A stretch of DNA of 64,000 nt from Rubrivivax sp. (GTDB taxonomy: Bacteria > Pseudomonadota > Gammaproteobacteria > Burkholderiales > Burkholderiaceae_C): the NCBI GenBank assembly GCA_020248915.1, contig JADCGP010000039.1:1-64000 (forward strand). Reading direction: 5' to 3'. Numbering within the stretch: the stretch's first letter is position 1; each line of letters starts with the position of its first letter. Positions 56,228 through 64,000 of this stretch are shown here, piece by piece. The notes under the pieces are model-generated. The model saw only the letters and a list, made by a program, of their open reading frames with translations. It had not been told where the DNA came from and made no database searches. Position numbers and translations under genes: made by a program.

Positions 56228-57004
56228 ATGGCCCGGGCAAGCGCGCAGCGCGGCATCCAGAGCATCGAGGTCGGCGGCGCGCTGCTGCGGGCGCTGGCCC
56301 ACCACGGGCGCGCGCTGGCGCTGAAGGACCTGGCCGCCGAGGCCGGCATGACGCCCGCCAAGGCCCACCCCTACCTCGTCAGCTTCGGCAAGCTCGGACT
56401 GATCGAGCAGGACGCGGCCAGCGGCCGCTACGGCCTCGGCCCGCTGGCCGTGCAGCTGGGCCTGATCAGCCTGCAGCAGCTCGACCCGGTGGCGCTGGCC
56501 GACGCCGAACTCGAGGGCCTGGCCGCGGCCACGGGCCACACGGTGGGCATCGCCGTGTGGGGCAGCCGCGGCGCGACGATCGTGCGGCTGGCGCGGCCGC
56601 CGGGCGCGGTCTATGTCTCGATGCGGCTGGGCACCGTGATGAGCCTGCGCGGCACGGCCTCCGGGCTGCTGTTCGCGGCCCACCTGCCGCGCGCGCAGGT
56701 GCATGCGGTGCTGAAGGCCGAGGCGGCCGGCGGCACCGGCCCGGCCCGCCTCGACGCCGCGCTCGGCGCCGCGCTCGCCCGGGTGCGCAGCGAGGGCATG
56801 GCGCGCGCGCAGGACCTGTCGCTGCCCGGCATCAGCGCGGTCGCGCTGCCCGTCTTCGACGGCCGCGGCACGCTGGCGCTGTCGCTGACGGCGATCGGGC
56901 CGAGCGCGAGCTTCGACGCCCGCGGCGACGGCCCGGTGGCCGCGGCGCTGCGGCGCGCGGCCGGCGCGCTGTCGCAGCGGCTCGGACACCGCGCAGCGGC
57001 CTGA
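56228..57004 (+). CDS. IclR family transcriptional regulator
   Basis: A 258-residue regulator. The winged helix-turn-helix covers residues 10-70 (IQSIEVGGALLRALAHHG, LKDLAAEAGMTPAKAHPYL), followed by the IclR effector-binding domain (HTVGIAVWGSRGATIVRL to SLTAIGPSASFDARG). ATG 56228 directly precedes the HTH; the track start at 56153 lies within the promoter region. It is divergent to the MBL/monooxygenase/hmgA/fahA operon with a palindrome between them, so it probably controls that operon in response to an aromatic acid. Confidence 0.9.
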   Translation: MARASAQRGIQSIEVGGALLRALAHHGRALALKDLAAEAGMTPAKAHPYLVSFGKLGLIEQDAASGRYGLGPLAVQLGLISLQQLDPVALADAELEGLAAATGHTVGIAVWGSRGATIVRLARPPGAVYVSMRLGTVMSLRGTASGLLFAAHLPRAQVHAVLKAEAAGGTGPARLDAALGAALARVRSEGMARAQDLSLPGISAVALPVFDGRGTLALSLTAIGPSASFDARGDGPVAAALRRAAGALSQRLGHRAAA

Positions 57005-57048
57005 GGGCCGTCGGCGCGGCGGCCGCGCGGCGCGCCGGCCCGCCGGAC

Positions 57049-57315
57049 TCAGCGGCGCGAGCGCTCGACGCCGATCTTGGTGACGAGGATCGTCGCCGCC
57101 AGCGCCAGCGTCACCGCGTTGGCGATGATGATGGGCCACTGGCCGAGCGCGATGCCGTAGGCCAGCCACAGCGCCACGCCGGCCGTGAAGGCGGCGTACA
57201 TCGCCAGCGAGATGCCGCTCACGTCGCGCGTGCGCAGCGTGTGCACCGCCTGCGGCAGGAACGAACCCGTGGTCAGCGTGGCAGCGGCGTAGCCGAGGAA
57301 TTCCTGCAGCGTCAT
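57049..57315 (-). CDS. SemiSWEET family sugar transporter / PQ-loop protein
   Basis: An 88-residue membrane protein with three hydrophobic helices, the size of a bacterial SemiSWEET half-transporter that works as a dimer. The PQ motif SFLPQAVHTLRTRDVSGIS near residues 18-36 is characteristic. Start ATG 57315 overlaps the dacB stop by ATGA, so it is co-translated with the DD-peptidase. Substrate, presumably a small sugar, is unknown; no sugar-metabolism genes are adjacent. Confidence 0.88.
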   Translation of the reverse strand: MTLQEFLGYAAATLTTGSFLPQAVHTLRTRDVSGISLAMYAAFTAGVALWLAYGIALGQWPIIIANAVTLALAATILVTKIGVERSRR

Positions 57316-58931
57316 GGGGGGTTGCCGGCGCGGGCCGGTCGTTCGGCCGTGGCGAGCGTGCCCGCGACCGTGGCCTGCACCAGGGCCTCGATCGCCGGCC
57401 GCGCGGCGTTGGCGTTGGAGTGGTTGATCAGCGCGACCAGCACCAGGCGGCGGCCGGCGGAAGGGCCCTGCTGCGGCAGCACGTAGCCGGCGACGCCGGC
57501 CACGTCGCGCAAGGACCCGGTCTTCAGGTGCGCGCGGCCGCTGCCGGCGCGCATGCGGCGCAGCGTGCCGTCGCTGCCGCTCACCGGCAGCGACGCGGCA
57601 AGCTCGGGCATCACCGGGCCCGCGAACATCGCCGCCAGCAGCTGCGCCAGCAGCCGCGCGCTCAGCCGGTTGTCGCGCGACAGGCCCGAGCCGTTGTGCA
57701 CCACGACCTCGGGCCCGGGCTCCGCGCCCAGCCGCTCGCCGAGCCAGCGCCGCAGCTGCTCGCGCGCGGCCTCGGGCGTGGCCGGCACGCCGGGGCGCGC
57801 CTGCGCGGCCAGCGTCAGGAACAGCTGCTCGGCCATCACGTTGTTGCTGAACTTGTTGATGTCGCGCACCACCTCGGCCAGCGGCGGCGAACGGTGCTCG
57901 AAGCTCGGCGGCGCATCCGGCGCGCGGCCCTCGCGCACGCGGCCGGTGAGCGTGCCGCCCATCTCGCGCCACAGCCCCTCGAGCAGCCGCGCGTCGTAGC
58001 TGGCCGGGTGCGCGTCGGCCACCGGCCAGGTGTTCTCGCCGCAGGCCGCTGCATACGTGCCGGCGAAGCGGGTGCGCGTGCCCGCGCCGGCGCCGCTGCC
58101 TTCGGCCGCGAAGCCCGGCTGCAGCGCGCCGCGCCAGTCGCCGCAGGCGGTGCCCGCGGGCGCCAGCGGCACCGTGCGGTCCACCGGCGAGCGCGCCAGC
58201 GGCGGCTCCACGACGACGCGCGCGACGCCGGCCGCCGGGTCGGGCACGAAGCCGTACAGCACCGAGCGGTAGTTGAGCAGCAGCGCGCCGGGCCGCGCGT
58301 TGTAGGGACGCAGCGCCTCGCCGTCGAAGTCGCCGGGCGGCGTCTCGGGCACGGCGAAGGCGCTGCCGTCGAGCACGATGCCGCCGCGGATCTCGCGCAC
58401 GCCGAGCTGCTGCACGCGGCGCAGCAGCAGCCACAGCCGCTCGAGCACGAGCCGCGGGTCGCCGCTGCCGCGGATGTGCAGCGAGCCGTCGAGCACGCCG
58501 TCGCGCACCGGGCCGGCCAGCCACACCGGCGTGCTCCAGGTGAAGGCCGGTCCAAGCCGCTCGAGCGCGGCGCCGGTGGTCAGCAGCTTCTGCAGCGAGG
58601 CCGGGTTCATCGGCTGCTCGGCGTTGAGCGCGTACAGCGGCCGCCCGCTGGCGGCGTCGAGCACCGCCACCGCAACGGCCGACTGCGGCACGCCCGCACG
58701 CTCGAGCGCGGCGCGCACGTCGGCCGGCAACGCGGCGCCAGCGGCCGGCCGCGGCAGCGCGACCAGGACCGCGCACGCGGTCGGCGCGGCCAGCGCAGCC
58801 AGCGCCCGGAGCAACCCGGTTGCCCCCGGCAAGCGCGACGCAGGACTCGCGCGCGCGGCACGCCCGGCCGCGGCGCTCGCGGCATGCAGCGCCGCGGTCG
58901 GGGCTGCGAACGGAACGGGCAGCCGGCGCAT
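57312..58931 (-). CDS. dacB: D-alanyl-D-alanine carboxypeptidase/endopeptidase (PBP4/DacB, S13 family)
   Basis: A 539-residue penicillin-binding protein of the peptidase S13 family that trims or cleaves cross-links in peptidoglycan. The catalytic motifs are present: SLQK (Ser112-Lys115), KFSNN (SxN) near residue 360 and HLKTGSL (KTG) near 460. An unusually long N-terminal leader (about 68 residues, Ala/Pro-rich) ends in a signal-peptide-like stretch ATGLLRALAALAAPTACAVLV, so the true start could be internal. It is divergent from tsaB with 144 bp between. Confidence 0.93.
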   Translation of the reverse strand: MRRLPVPFAAPTAALHAASAAAGRAARASPASRLPGATGLLRALAALAAPTACAVLVALPRPAAGAALPADVRAALERAGVPQSAVAVAVLDAASGRPLYALNAEQPMNPASLQKLLTTGAALERLGPAFTWSTPVWLAGPVRDGVLDGSLHIRGSGDPRLVLERLWLLLRRVQQLGVREIRGGIVLDGSAFAVPETPPGDFDGEALRPYNARPGALLLNYRSVLYGFVPDPAAGVARVVVEPPLARSPVDRTVPLAPAGTACGDWRGALQPGFAAEGSGAGAGTRTRFAGTYAAACGENTWPVADAHPASYDARLLEGLWREMGGTLTGRVREGRAPDAPPSFEHRSPPLAEVVRDINKFSNNVMAEQLFLTLAAQARPGVPATPEAAREQLRRWLGERLGAEPGPEVVVHNGSGLSRDNRLSARLLAQLLAAMFAGPVMPELAASLPVSGSDGTLRRMRAGSGRAHLKTGSLRDVAGVAGYVLPQQGPSAGRRLVLVALINHSNANAARPAIEALVQATVAGTLATAERPARAGNPP

Positions 58932-59075
58932 CGGGGCGCGATGATCGCACGGCTACACTGCCCGGCACGCCGGCTCGAGGCGCAGGCGACGGCGGGTCCG
59001 TCCCGCATGGCCTCGCGGCGCGACCGTCCGGCGCCCCGGCACGGCCGCCGACGCCGGCTGCACACGAACGCAGTC

Positions 59076-59849
59076 ATGGTGCGCCTGCTCGCCTTCGACA
59101 CCTCCACCGAGACGATGGTGGCGGCCGCCCTCGGCCCGCGCGGCCGCAGCGGCGCCGCCGCGCCGGGCGGGCCGGCGGCCTCGTCCGGGCTGTTGCCGCT
59201 GCTGGAGTCGCAGCTCGAGGCGGCGGGCCTTGCCTACGCCGATCTGGATTCCATCGCCTTCGGTCGCGGCCCGGGCGCCTTCACCGGGCTGCGCACGAGC
59301 TGCGCCGTGGCCCAGGGGCTCGGATTCGGGCTCGGGCGCCCGCTGCTGGCGCTGGACAGCCTGCTGCTCGTGGCCGAGGACGCGCGCGCGGCCTGCGGCC
59401 TGGGCGCCGGCGAGGTGGTGGCGGTTGCGATGGACGCGCGCATGGACGAGGTCTACGCCGCGCGCTATGCCTGGCAGCCCCCGCGCTGGGTGGTGCTGGA
59501 TGCGCCGGCGCTGTACACCCTGGCGGCGCTGCAGGCGGCCTGGGGCACGCAGCCGGCGACGCTGCGCGCCGGCAACGCGACGGCCGCGTTCGGCGCGCGG
59601 CTGGCGTGCCCGCCCGGCGCCCGCGACGCCGGCCCCGAGCACGACCGCGCCGCCGCACTGCTGCGCCTAGCCGAGGCCGGCTGGACGGCTGGCGACGCGG
59701 TCGACCCGGCCCAGGCGCTGCCGCTGTACCTGCGCGACAAGGTCGCGCTCACCACCGACGAGCGCGCGGCCGCTCGCGCCGCCACCGCCATGGGCGCCGT
59801 GGACGCGCCGGGCGCCTCGGCCCCCACGGGCGCTGCAACCCCACCATGA
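59076..59849 (+). CDS. tsaB: tRNA threonylcarbamoyladenosine biosynthesis protein TsaB
   Basis: A 257-residue TsaB (YeaZ), the ASKHA-fold partner of TsaD and TsaE in forming t6A at position 37 of ANN-decoding tRNAs. LLAFDTSTETMVAA at the start, DSIAFGRGPGAFTGLRTSCAVAQGL near residues 55-80 and AVAMDARMDEVYAARY near 120 are diagnostic. ATG 59076 is chosen; the track ORF from 57420 runs open upstream. The C-terminus is Ala-rich. The stop overlaps rimI (ATGA); tsaB-rimI linkage is very common in proteobacteria. Confidence 0.95.
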   Translation: MVRLLAFDTSTETMVAAALGPRGRSGAAAPGGPAASSGLLPLLESQLEAAGLAYADLDSIAFGRGPGAFTGLRTSCAVAQGLGFGLGRPLLALDSLLLVAEDARAACGLGAGEVVAVAMDARMDEVYAARYAWQPPRWVVLDAPALYTLAALQAAWGTQPATLRAGNATAAFGARLACPPGARDAGPEHDRAAALLRLAEAGWTAGDAVDPAQALPLYLRDKVALTTDERAAARAATAMGAVDAPGASAPTGAATPP

Positions 59850-60343
59850 GCGCGCTGCCCGAGCCGCAGCTGCGGCTGCGCCCGATGACGCTGTCGGACC
59901 TCGACGCCGTGGCGGCCATCGAGGCGCAGGCCTACGCCTTCCCCTGGAGCCGCGGCAACTTCGTCGACTCCCTGGCCGCAGGCTACTGGTGCACGCTGCT
60001 GGAGGCCGACGGCGAGGCGCTCGGCTACACCATCGCGCAACCGGGCGTCGACGAGCTGCACCTGCTCAATGTCACGGTCGCACCGTCGCAGCAGGGCCGC
60101 GGCCGCGGCTCGCGGCTGCTCGGCGCGCTGGAGGCCGCTGCAAGCGCGCACGACCTGGAGGGCGTGTGGCTCGAGGTGCGGCAGAGCAACCTGCGCGCGC
60201 AGTCGCTGTACCGGCGCCGCGGCTACCGGGAAGCCGGCCGCCGGCGCCGCTACTACCCCGCCCCCGGCGGGCGCGAGGACGCGATCCTGATGACGCTGGC
60301 GCTGCCGGGCGCGCGACGCGGGACGGGCGATGACCTGGACTGA
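59846..60343 (+). CDS. rimI: Ribosomal protein S18 alanine N-acetyltransferase RimI
   Basis: A 165-residue GNAT acetyltransferase. MTLSDLDAVAAIEAQAYAFPWS and the acetyl-CoA pyrophosphate loop VAPSQQGRGRGSRLL (Q-x-x-G-x-G/A) are in place, followed by WLEVRQSNLRAQSLYRRRGY, the RimI signature. Substrate assignment rests on the linkage with tsaB and these motifs. Start overlaps tsaB, and the 3' end overlaps the UDG gene by 14 bp. Confidence 0.93.
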   Translation: MSALPEPQLRLRPMTLSDLDAVAAIEAQAYAFPWSRGNFVDSLAAGYWCTLLEADGEALGYTIAQPGVDELHLLNVTVAPSQQGRGRGSRLLGALEAAASAHDLEGVWLEVRQSNLRAQSLYRRRGYREAGRRRRYYPAPGGREDAILMTLALPGARRGTGDDLD

Positions 60344-61310
60344 GCGCCAGCGCGCGATGCTGCGCGCGATCGGGCTGCGGGTGGACTGGCGCGGCGGACC
60401 CGGCGCGGCGCCGGTGGGCGCACCCGGCGCAGCGCCGGTAGGCGCACCCGGCACGGCTTCCGCCGGGGCAGGTGCAGCCGCATCCGGTGCCGCGAGGGTT
60501 GCGGCGACGGGTGCAAGGTCCGTGGCCGCATCTGCGGCCACGGCGCCCACGACGCCCACGACGCAGTCTGCGCCCCCGGCGCCATCGACGCCCCCTGCCC
60601 CGCTCTCCAGCACGGCCATCGTGTCGTCGGCCCCCGCCGGCAGCGGCGCACTGTCGCGCCTGGGCTGGGACGAACTGCGCGCGGCGGTGGCCGACTGCCG
60701 CGCCTGCGGGCTGTGCGAGAGCCGCACGCAGACCGTGTTCGGCGTCGGTCACCTGCGTGCCCACTGGATGATCGTCGGCGAGGCCCCCGGGGCACAGGAG
60801 GACGCGCAGGGCGAGCCCTTCGTGGGCGCTGCCGGCCAGCTGCTCGACGCGATGCTGCGCGCACTGGCCCTCACGCGCGAGGCCGACGGCGACCCGGCGC
60901 GCCGCGCCTACATCGCCAACACGCTGAAGTGCAGGCCGCCGGGGAACCGCAACCCGCAGGCCGACGAACTCGCGCAGTGCGAGCCCTTCCTGCTGCGGCA
61001 GATCGAGCTCGTGCAGCCGCGGCTGATCCTGGCGATGGGCCGCTTCGCCGTGCAGGCCCTGCTGCGCAGCAACGAGCCGATCGGCCGGCTTCGCGGCCGC
61101 GTGCACCGCTACCAGGGCGTGCCCCTGGTCGTGACTTACCACCCGGCCTACCTGCTGCGCAACCTGCCCGACAAGGCCAAGGCTTGGGAAGACCTGTGCC
61201 TCGCGGCCGACGTGGCGGAGTCCGGCGCTGCGCCGGGCGAGGAGTCCGCCCGGGCCGCAACGGGTGCGCCGGGTGCGTCGTCGGGCCCCGACGCGCAGCC
61301 CGTCCCATGA
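60330..61310 (+). CDS. Uracil-DNA glycosylase, type 4 (4Fe-4S)
   Basis: A 326-residue family 4 uracil-DNA glycosylase. Cys123 and Cys126 in CRACGLC start the iron-sulfur cluster set, which continues in NTLKCRPPGNRNP and the following QCEPFL. Motif 1 reads VGEAPGAQEDAQGEPFVG near 149-166 and motif 2 VVTYHPAYLLRN. The first 105 residues are an Ala/Pro/Gly/Thr-rich low-complexity linker with short APVGAPG repeats, a common but variable feature of beta-proteobacterial copies. Start ATG 60330 overlaps rimI; the stop overlaps the MFS gene (ATGA). Confidence 0.93.
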   Translation: MTWTERQRAMLRAIGLRVDWRGGPGAAPVGAPGAAPVGAPGTASAGAGAAASGAARVAATGARSVAASAATAPTTPTTQSAPPAPSTPPAPLSSTAIVSSAPAGSGALSRLGWDELRAAVADCRACGLCESRTQTVFGVGHLRAHWMIVGEAPGAQEDAQGEPFVGAAGQLLDAMLRALALTREADGDPARRAYIANTLKCRPPGNRNPQADELAQCEPFLLRQIELVQPRLILAMGRFAVQALLRSNEPIGRLRGRVHRYQGVPLVVTYHPAYLLRNLPDKAKAWEDLCLAADVAESGAAPGEESARAATGAPGASSGPDAQPVP

Positions 61311-62650
61311 CCACCGCGCGCGCCACCTGCGGCGCATTGGTGCTGTGGGTCATCCCCGCGGTCTACTTCGTCTTCATCACCGCCGAGTTCGGCGCGATGA
61401 CGCACGCGGCGCTCGAGCTCACGGCGGCCGGCCGGCCCGCGCTCGAGGTGGGCGCGCTCGCGACCGCGCTGTGGGGCGGCATCCTGATGGCCAGCAGCAG
61501 CGCCCACCGGCTGGTGCAGCGCCTCGGGCACGCGCGCACCTTCGTTGCGGCCACCGCGCTGGCCACGGTGGCGCTGGCCTCGATGCCCTGGCACGCGCGC
61601 TACCCGGGCTGGCTCGCGGCCGCGTGGGCGATGGGGCTGGGCGGCGGCTGGGTCTGGGTGGCGGGCGAGGCCTGGCTGGCCGAGGCGGCCCCGCGCGAAC
61701 GGCGCGGTTTCTATGTCGGCCTGTTCGAGACGATGGTGGGCCTGGGCCTGATGGCCGGCCCGGCGCTGGTGCCGCTGACGCGCTGGCTCGCGCTGCCCAC
61801 GCTGGCGGTGGCGGCGGCGGTGATGGCGCTGGCGTGGATCGCGAGCCTGTGGCTGCTGCGCCAGCCGGCCCCGGGCGACGACGAGGACGCCGCGGCCGCG
61901 CCGGCGCCCGGTGCGGCGAGCGCGCGCGCGCTGGTGCTGCCCGTCATGGCGGTGGCCGCCACCAGCGGGCTGATGGAGAGCGGCGTCTCGGCGCTGCTGC
62001 CCTCGATCTCGATGCGGCTGGGCGCCAGCATCGAGGCGGCCGCCCTGCTCGGCACCGTCATAGGCGCCGGCAGCGCGCTGCTGCAGCCGCCGGCCGGCCT
62101 CCTGGCCGACCGCATCGGCACGCGCACCGTGCTGCTGGGTGCGTGGGCCGTGGTGCTGGTGGCCAACGCGCTGCTGCTCGCGCTGGCGGGCGACCCGGGC
62201 GCGGCCCTGTGGGGCGTCGGATTCGCGCTCGGCGGCGCCGGCGGCGCGGTCTACACCCTGCTCGTCATCGAGCTCGGACACCGCCTCGCCGGCGCGGCGC
62301 TGGTGCGCGCAGTGGCGGCACTGGTGACGAGCTACTCCGTGGGTACCGCGCTCGGGCCGGTGCTGGGCGGCTCGCTGTTCGACGGCTTCGGCCTGGCAGG
62401 CCTGGCCGCCGCGCTCGCCGCTGCCAGCGCGCTCGGCCTCGCGCTGACGCTGCGGCTGCTGCGGCCGCAGGACCCGGGGCCGCCACCGGGCGGTCGGTCA
62501 GGCGCTCAGCCGGGTGCTCAGCCGGGTGCTCAGCCGGGTGCTCAGCCGGGTGCTCAGCCGGGTGCTCAGCCGGGTGCTCAGCCGGGTGCTCAGCCGGGTG
62601 CTCAGCCGGGCGCTCAGCCGGGTGCTCAGCCTGGTTGGGGCCCGTCGTAG
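61307..62650 (+). CDS. Major facilitator superfamily transporter (YcaD/Fsr-like) with a GAQP repeat tail
   Basis: A 447-residue MFS protein with about twelve hydrophobic segments; the loop LADRIGTRTVLLGAW is the half-repeat of the MFS signature after helix 8, and GLFETMVGLGLMAGPALVPL resembles the sugar/drug exporter branch. Substrate unknown. Following the last helix, residues 399-442 are eleven copies of Gly-Ala-Gln-Pro encoded by a 12-bp tandem array. The final codons overlap the convergent DUF1330 gene by 25 bp. It is the last gene of the tsaB operon. Confidence 0.88.
   Translation: MTTARATCGALVLWVIPAVYFVFITAEFGAMTHAALELTAAGRPALEVGALATALWGGILMASSSAHRLVQRLGHARTFVAATALATVALASMPWHARYPGWLAAAWAMGLGGGWVWVAGEAWLAEAAPRERRGFYVGLFETMVGLGLMAGPALVPLTRWLALPTLAVAAAVMALAWIASLWLLRQPAPGDDEDAAAAPAPGAASARALVLPVMAVAATSGLMESGVSALLPSISMRLGASIEAAALLGTVIGAGSALLQPPAGLLADRIGTRTVLLGAWAVVLVANALLLALAGDPGAALWGVGFALGGAGGAVYTLLVIELGHRLAGAALVRAVAALVTSYSVGTALGPVLGGSLFDGFGLAGLAAALAAASALGLALTLRLLRPQDPGPPPGGRSGAQPGAQPGAQPGAQPGAQPGAQPGAQPGAQPGAQPGAQPGAQPGWGPS
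62501..62632 (+). repeat. 12-bp tandem repeat (11 copies) encoding GAQP, overlapping a convergent gene end
   Basis: Units of GGTGCTCAGCCG (variants GGC at the first and tenth copies, CCT in the last). The repeat is in frame with the MFS gene. On the reverse strand each unit contains TGA in the DUF1330 frame-equivalent register, so the stop codon of the DUF1330 gene (62626-62628) is supplied by the repeat itself. Near-identity of copies suggests recent slippage expansion. Confidence 0.95.
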
Positions 62651-62931
62651 CCCTCGACGATGACCAGGTCGCTCACCGCCACGCCGTCGCGCAGCGCCTT
62701 CGCCTGTTGGTACGCCGGCGTGCGATAGCACTCGAGCGCCGCCTGGTAGCTGGGGAACTCGATCACCACGTTGCGGCCGCGGCCTGTTCCCTCGACCACC
62801 GCGTGCGCGCCGGCGCGCACCAGGAAGCGCGCGCCGAAGGCGGCGAGGGCCGGGCCGTTGGCGGCCACGTAGCGCTTGTACTGCTCGGGATCGGCGACGT
62901 CGACTCGCGCCACCCAGTAGCCCTTGGTCAT
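62626..62931 (-). CDS. DUF1330 family protein
   Basis: A 101-residue dimeric alpha/beta-barrel-type protein of the DUF1330 family, function unknown. MTKGYWVARVDVADPEQYKRY, FLVRAGAHAVVEG and VVIEFPSYQAALECYRTPAYQ are the conserved blocks. ATG 62931 lies 2 bp from the start of the divergent HxlR-like frame. The last codons and the stop lie inside the GAQP-coding repeat of the converging MFS gene. Confidence 0.9.
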   Translation of the reverse strand: MTKGYWVARVDVADPEQYKRYVAANGPALAAFGARFLVRAGAHAVVEGTGRGRNVVIEFPSYQAALECYRTPAYQQAKALRDGVAVSDLVIVEGYDGPQPG

Positions 62932-62933
62932 CG

Positions 62934-63371
62934 GTGAACCTCCGTGCGGATGCGACAGGCTGCAGTGTCGCGCGCCCGGCGAGGCTCGGTTGCAGATGCC
63001 GCGGCGCCAGCCCGGGCCAGCCTGCAGCCGCGGGCCAGGATGCGCTCGACACTGCGCTGGGGCCGTTGCACCGCCGCTGGACCCTGCGCATCCTCTGCGA
63101 CCTGCGCGAGGCCGGCACCGTCCTGAGCCGTCGCGCGTTGCAGGCCGCCTGCGGTGACCTGTCCGCGTCGGTGCTGGAGCAGCGCCTCACCGGGCTGCGC
63201 GAGGCGCCGCGGGTGGAGCACGACGGCGCGATCGGCTGCGCGCTGGCGCCGCAGGCGCCGCGCGCTGATGGTGGCGATCGCTGCGCTGCTGCGGTGGGCG
63301 CCGGACTGGGCGGCGGCGCGCGAGCGATCGTCGTTGCGCCTGACTCGGCCGAAGCGCGCCGTGCAGCCTAG
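62934..63371 (+). pseudogene. HxlR-type winged-helix regulator, probably frameshifted
   Basis: The central frame (GTG 62934) encodes an HxlR-like winged helix: DALDTALGPLHRRWTLRILCDLRE, ALQAACGDLSASVLEQRLTGLRE and VEHDGAIGCALAPQ. The expected C-terminal helix appears in another frame (+1) from about 63264, as RALMVAIAALLRWAPDWAAA. In the central frame the same DNA gives an atypical Ala/Gly-rich end. One indel near 63255-63265 would restore a normal protein of about 140 residues. So this is either a decayed gene or a sequencing error. It faces the DUF1330 gene, a common arrangement for HxlR regulators. Confidence 0.6.
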
Positions 63372-64000
63372 CCGCCGAGCAGGCGCTCCAGGAACTCGAT
63401 GTCGTCGTAGTTGTCGGTCTGGCTGACCGGCGCGTGCCGGATCACGGTCAGCCCGAGCGACGGGATCACGTACAGGCGCTGTCCGTAGGCGCCTGCGGCC
63501 ATCACGAAGTCGCCCGGCACCTTCGGGCTTTCGATGATCGGCTTGATCTGCCGCGTGAACTGGCTCTTGTTGTTGGCGTCGATGGTGGCCGCGAGGCTGG
63601 CCGGGACGGGCTTCTTCAGCCACCAGTAGAAACCGTAGGCGGGGTGCGCCGGGTTACCGGCGAGGACCTGGTCGAAGAAGGTCTTCGAGAGCAAGGTCGG
63701 CCCGCTCCAGGTGCCGTCCAGCGTGCGACGGATGAATTCGCCGAACTTGGCCCAGTCGCGCGCGGTCACGTAGGCGCCGCCGGACAGCTGCGGGTGGCCG
63801 TCCGCGAAGTTGGTGCCCCACTTCAACGAGGTGATGCCCAGCGGCTGGAGCAAGCGGCGCTCGAAGTAGTCGACGACCTGCTCGCCGCCGAGCCGCCGCT
63901 CCAGGGCCAGGCCGAAGATGTTCGGGTCCCCGCTGTAGATGAAGGTGCTTCCGCCGGGATAGTCCACCGGCTGCGCAAGGTAGTCGAGCCAGCCGGACGC
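63368..64000 (-). CDS. Serine hydrolase of the beta-lactamase/class C (EstB-like) family, N-terminus beyond window
   Basis: The C-terminal 210 residues of a penicillin-binding-protein-like serine hydrolase; the reading frame runs open to the right edge (ASGWLDYLAQPVDYPGG at the boundary), so the catalytic SxxK lies outside. YSGDPN (63910-63930 region) is at the position of the YxN motif, and QPLGITSLKW, GGAYVTARDWAKFGEFI and FVMAAGAYGQRLYVIP, which stands near the HxG-equivalent, follow the family. The track M at 63967 is an internal GTG. Esterase or peptidase activity cannot be told apart. Confidence 0.85.
   Translation of the reverse strand, partial: ASGWLDYLAQPVDYPGGSTFIYSGDPNIFGLALERRLGGEQVVDYFERRLLQPLGITSLKWGTNFADGHPQLSGGAYVTARDWAKFGEFIRRTLDGTWSGPTLLSKTFFDQVLAGNPAHPAYGFYWWLKKPVPASLAATIDANNKSQFTRQIKPIIESPKVPGDFVMAAGAYGQRLYVIPSLGLTVIRHAPVSQTDNYDDIEFLERLLGG

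Noticed and set aside
62501-62632. Possible CRISPR or origin-type iterons
   Set aside because: 12-bp units with no spacers, within the end of an MFS gene; no rep gene nearby.

Overview
The window is very GC-rich (roughly 70% or more) and tightly packed, with many ATGA/GTGA start-stop overlaps. Gene content (exosortase A/PEP-CTERM exopolysaccharide locus, homodimeric pyruvate dehydrogenase E1, homogentisate pathway, TsaB-RimI-UDG run) and an interspersed GC-palindromic repeat point to a betaproteobacterium of the order Burkholderiales, resembling the Rubrivivax/Leptothrix/Caldimonas side. This is judged from protein-family recognition only; no database search was run.

Layout. (1) 1-108: tail of a probable transposase cut by the window edge. 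(2) 173-1369: a forward glycosyltransferase. (3) 1377-24247, reverse strand: a long exopolysaccharide operon, transcribed from the outer-membrane export lipoprotein (24247) down to a polysaccharide deacetylase (1377). It holds the export lipoprotein, Wzz-like chain-length protein, tyrosine autokinase with a Tyr-Gly repeat tail, beta-barrel protein, secretion ATPase, deacetylase, FemAB-like protein, exosortase A fused to EpsI, four glycosyltransferases, a TviB-type dehydrogenase, an AsnB-like amidotransferase, a methyltransferase, a PaaK-like ligase and an O-ligase. (4) 24541-25410, reverse: a DUF4114 PEP-CTERM-type surface protein with an APG variant of the sorting signal, its own terminator, and a sigma-54-type promoter. 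(5) 25716-40753, forward: a 210-aa exported protein, a PqqD-like protein, HprK-related kinase A and a nucleotidyltransferase (HPr-rel-A module); then the initiating sugar transferase, PrsK/PrsR two-component system, two tandem PrsT TPR lipoproteins and a trypsin-like protease. (6) 40826-41833, reverse: a CapI-type epimerase. (7) 41871-48369, reverse: a catabolic-looking operon (creatininase-family, FAD oxidase, RidA, PDR-type reductase, AceE-like E1). (8) 48550-56120, reverse: MBL-fold protein, flavin monooxygenase plus small DUF2783 partner, HmgA, FahA and an unknown Ala/Pro-rich protein, facing an IclR regulator (56228-57004). (9) 57049-62650: SemiSWEET and DacB in reverse, then TsaB-RimI-UDG-MFS forward. 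(10) 62626-64000: DUF1330 protein, a probably frameshifted HxlR-type regulator, and a serine hydrolase cut by the right edge.

How it fits together. The reverse EPS operon, the forward sugar transferase and the CapI epimerase should make and export a uronic-acid-containing polymer. XrtA should process PEP-CTERM-type proteins such as the one at 24610. PrsK/PrsR, a sigma-54 activator pair with an intact GAFTGA motif, would drive that surface gene through the -24/-12 element at 25395-25410. The HPr-rel-A module with its upstream exported protein is the least understood part and resembles the tailoring half of kinase-type lasso peptide clusters. Three coding sequences carry in-frame tandem repeats (6, 36 and 12 bp units), which could vary in length between strains.
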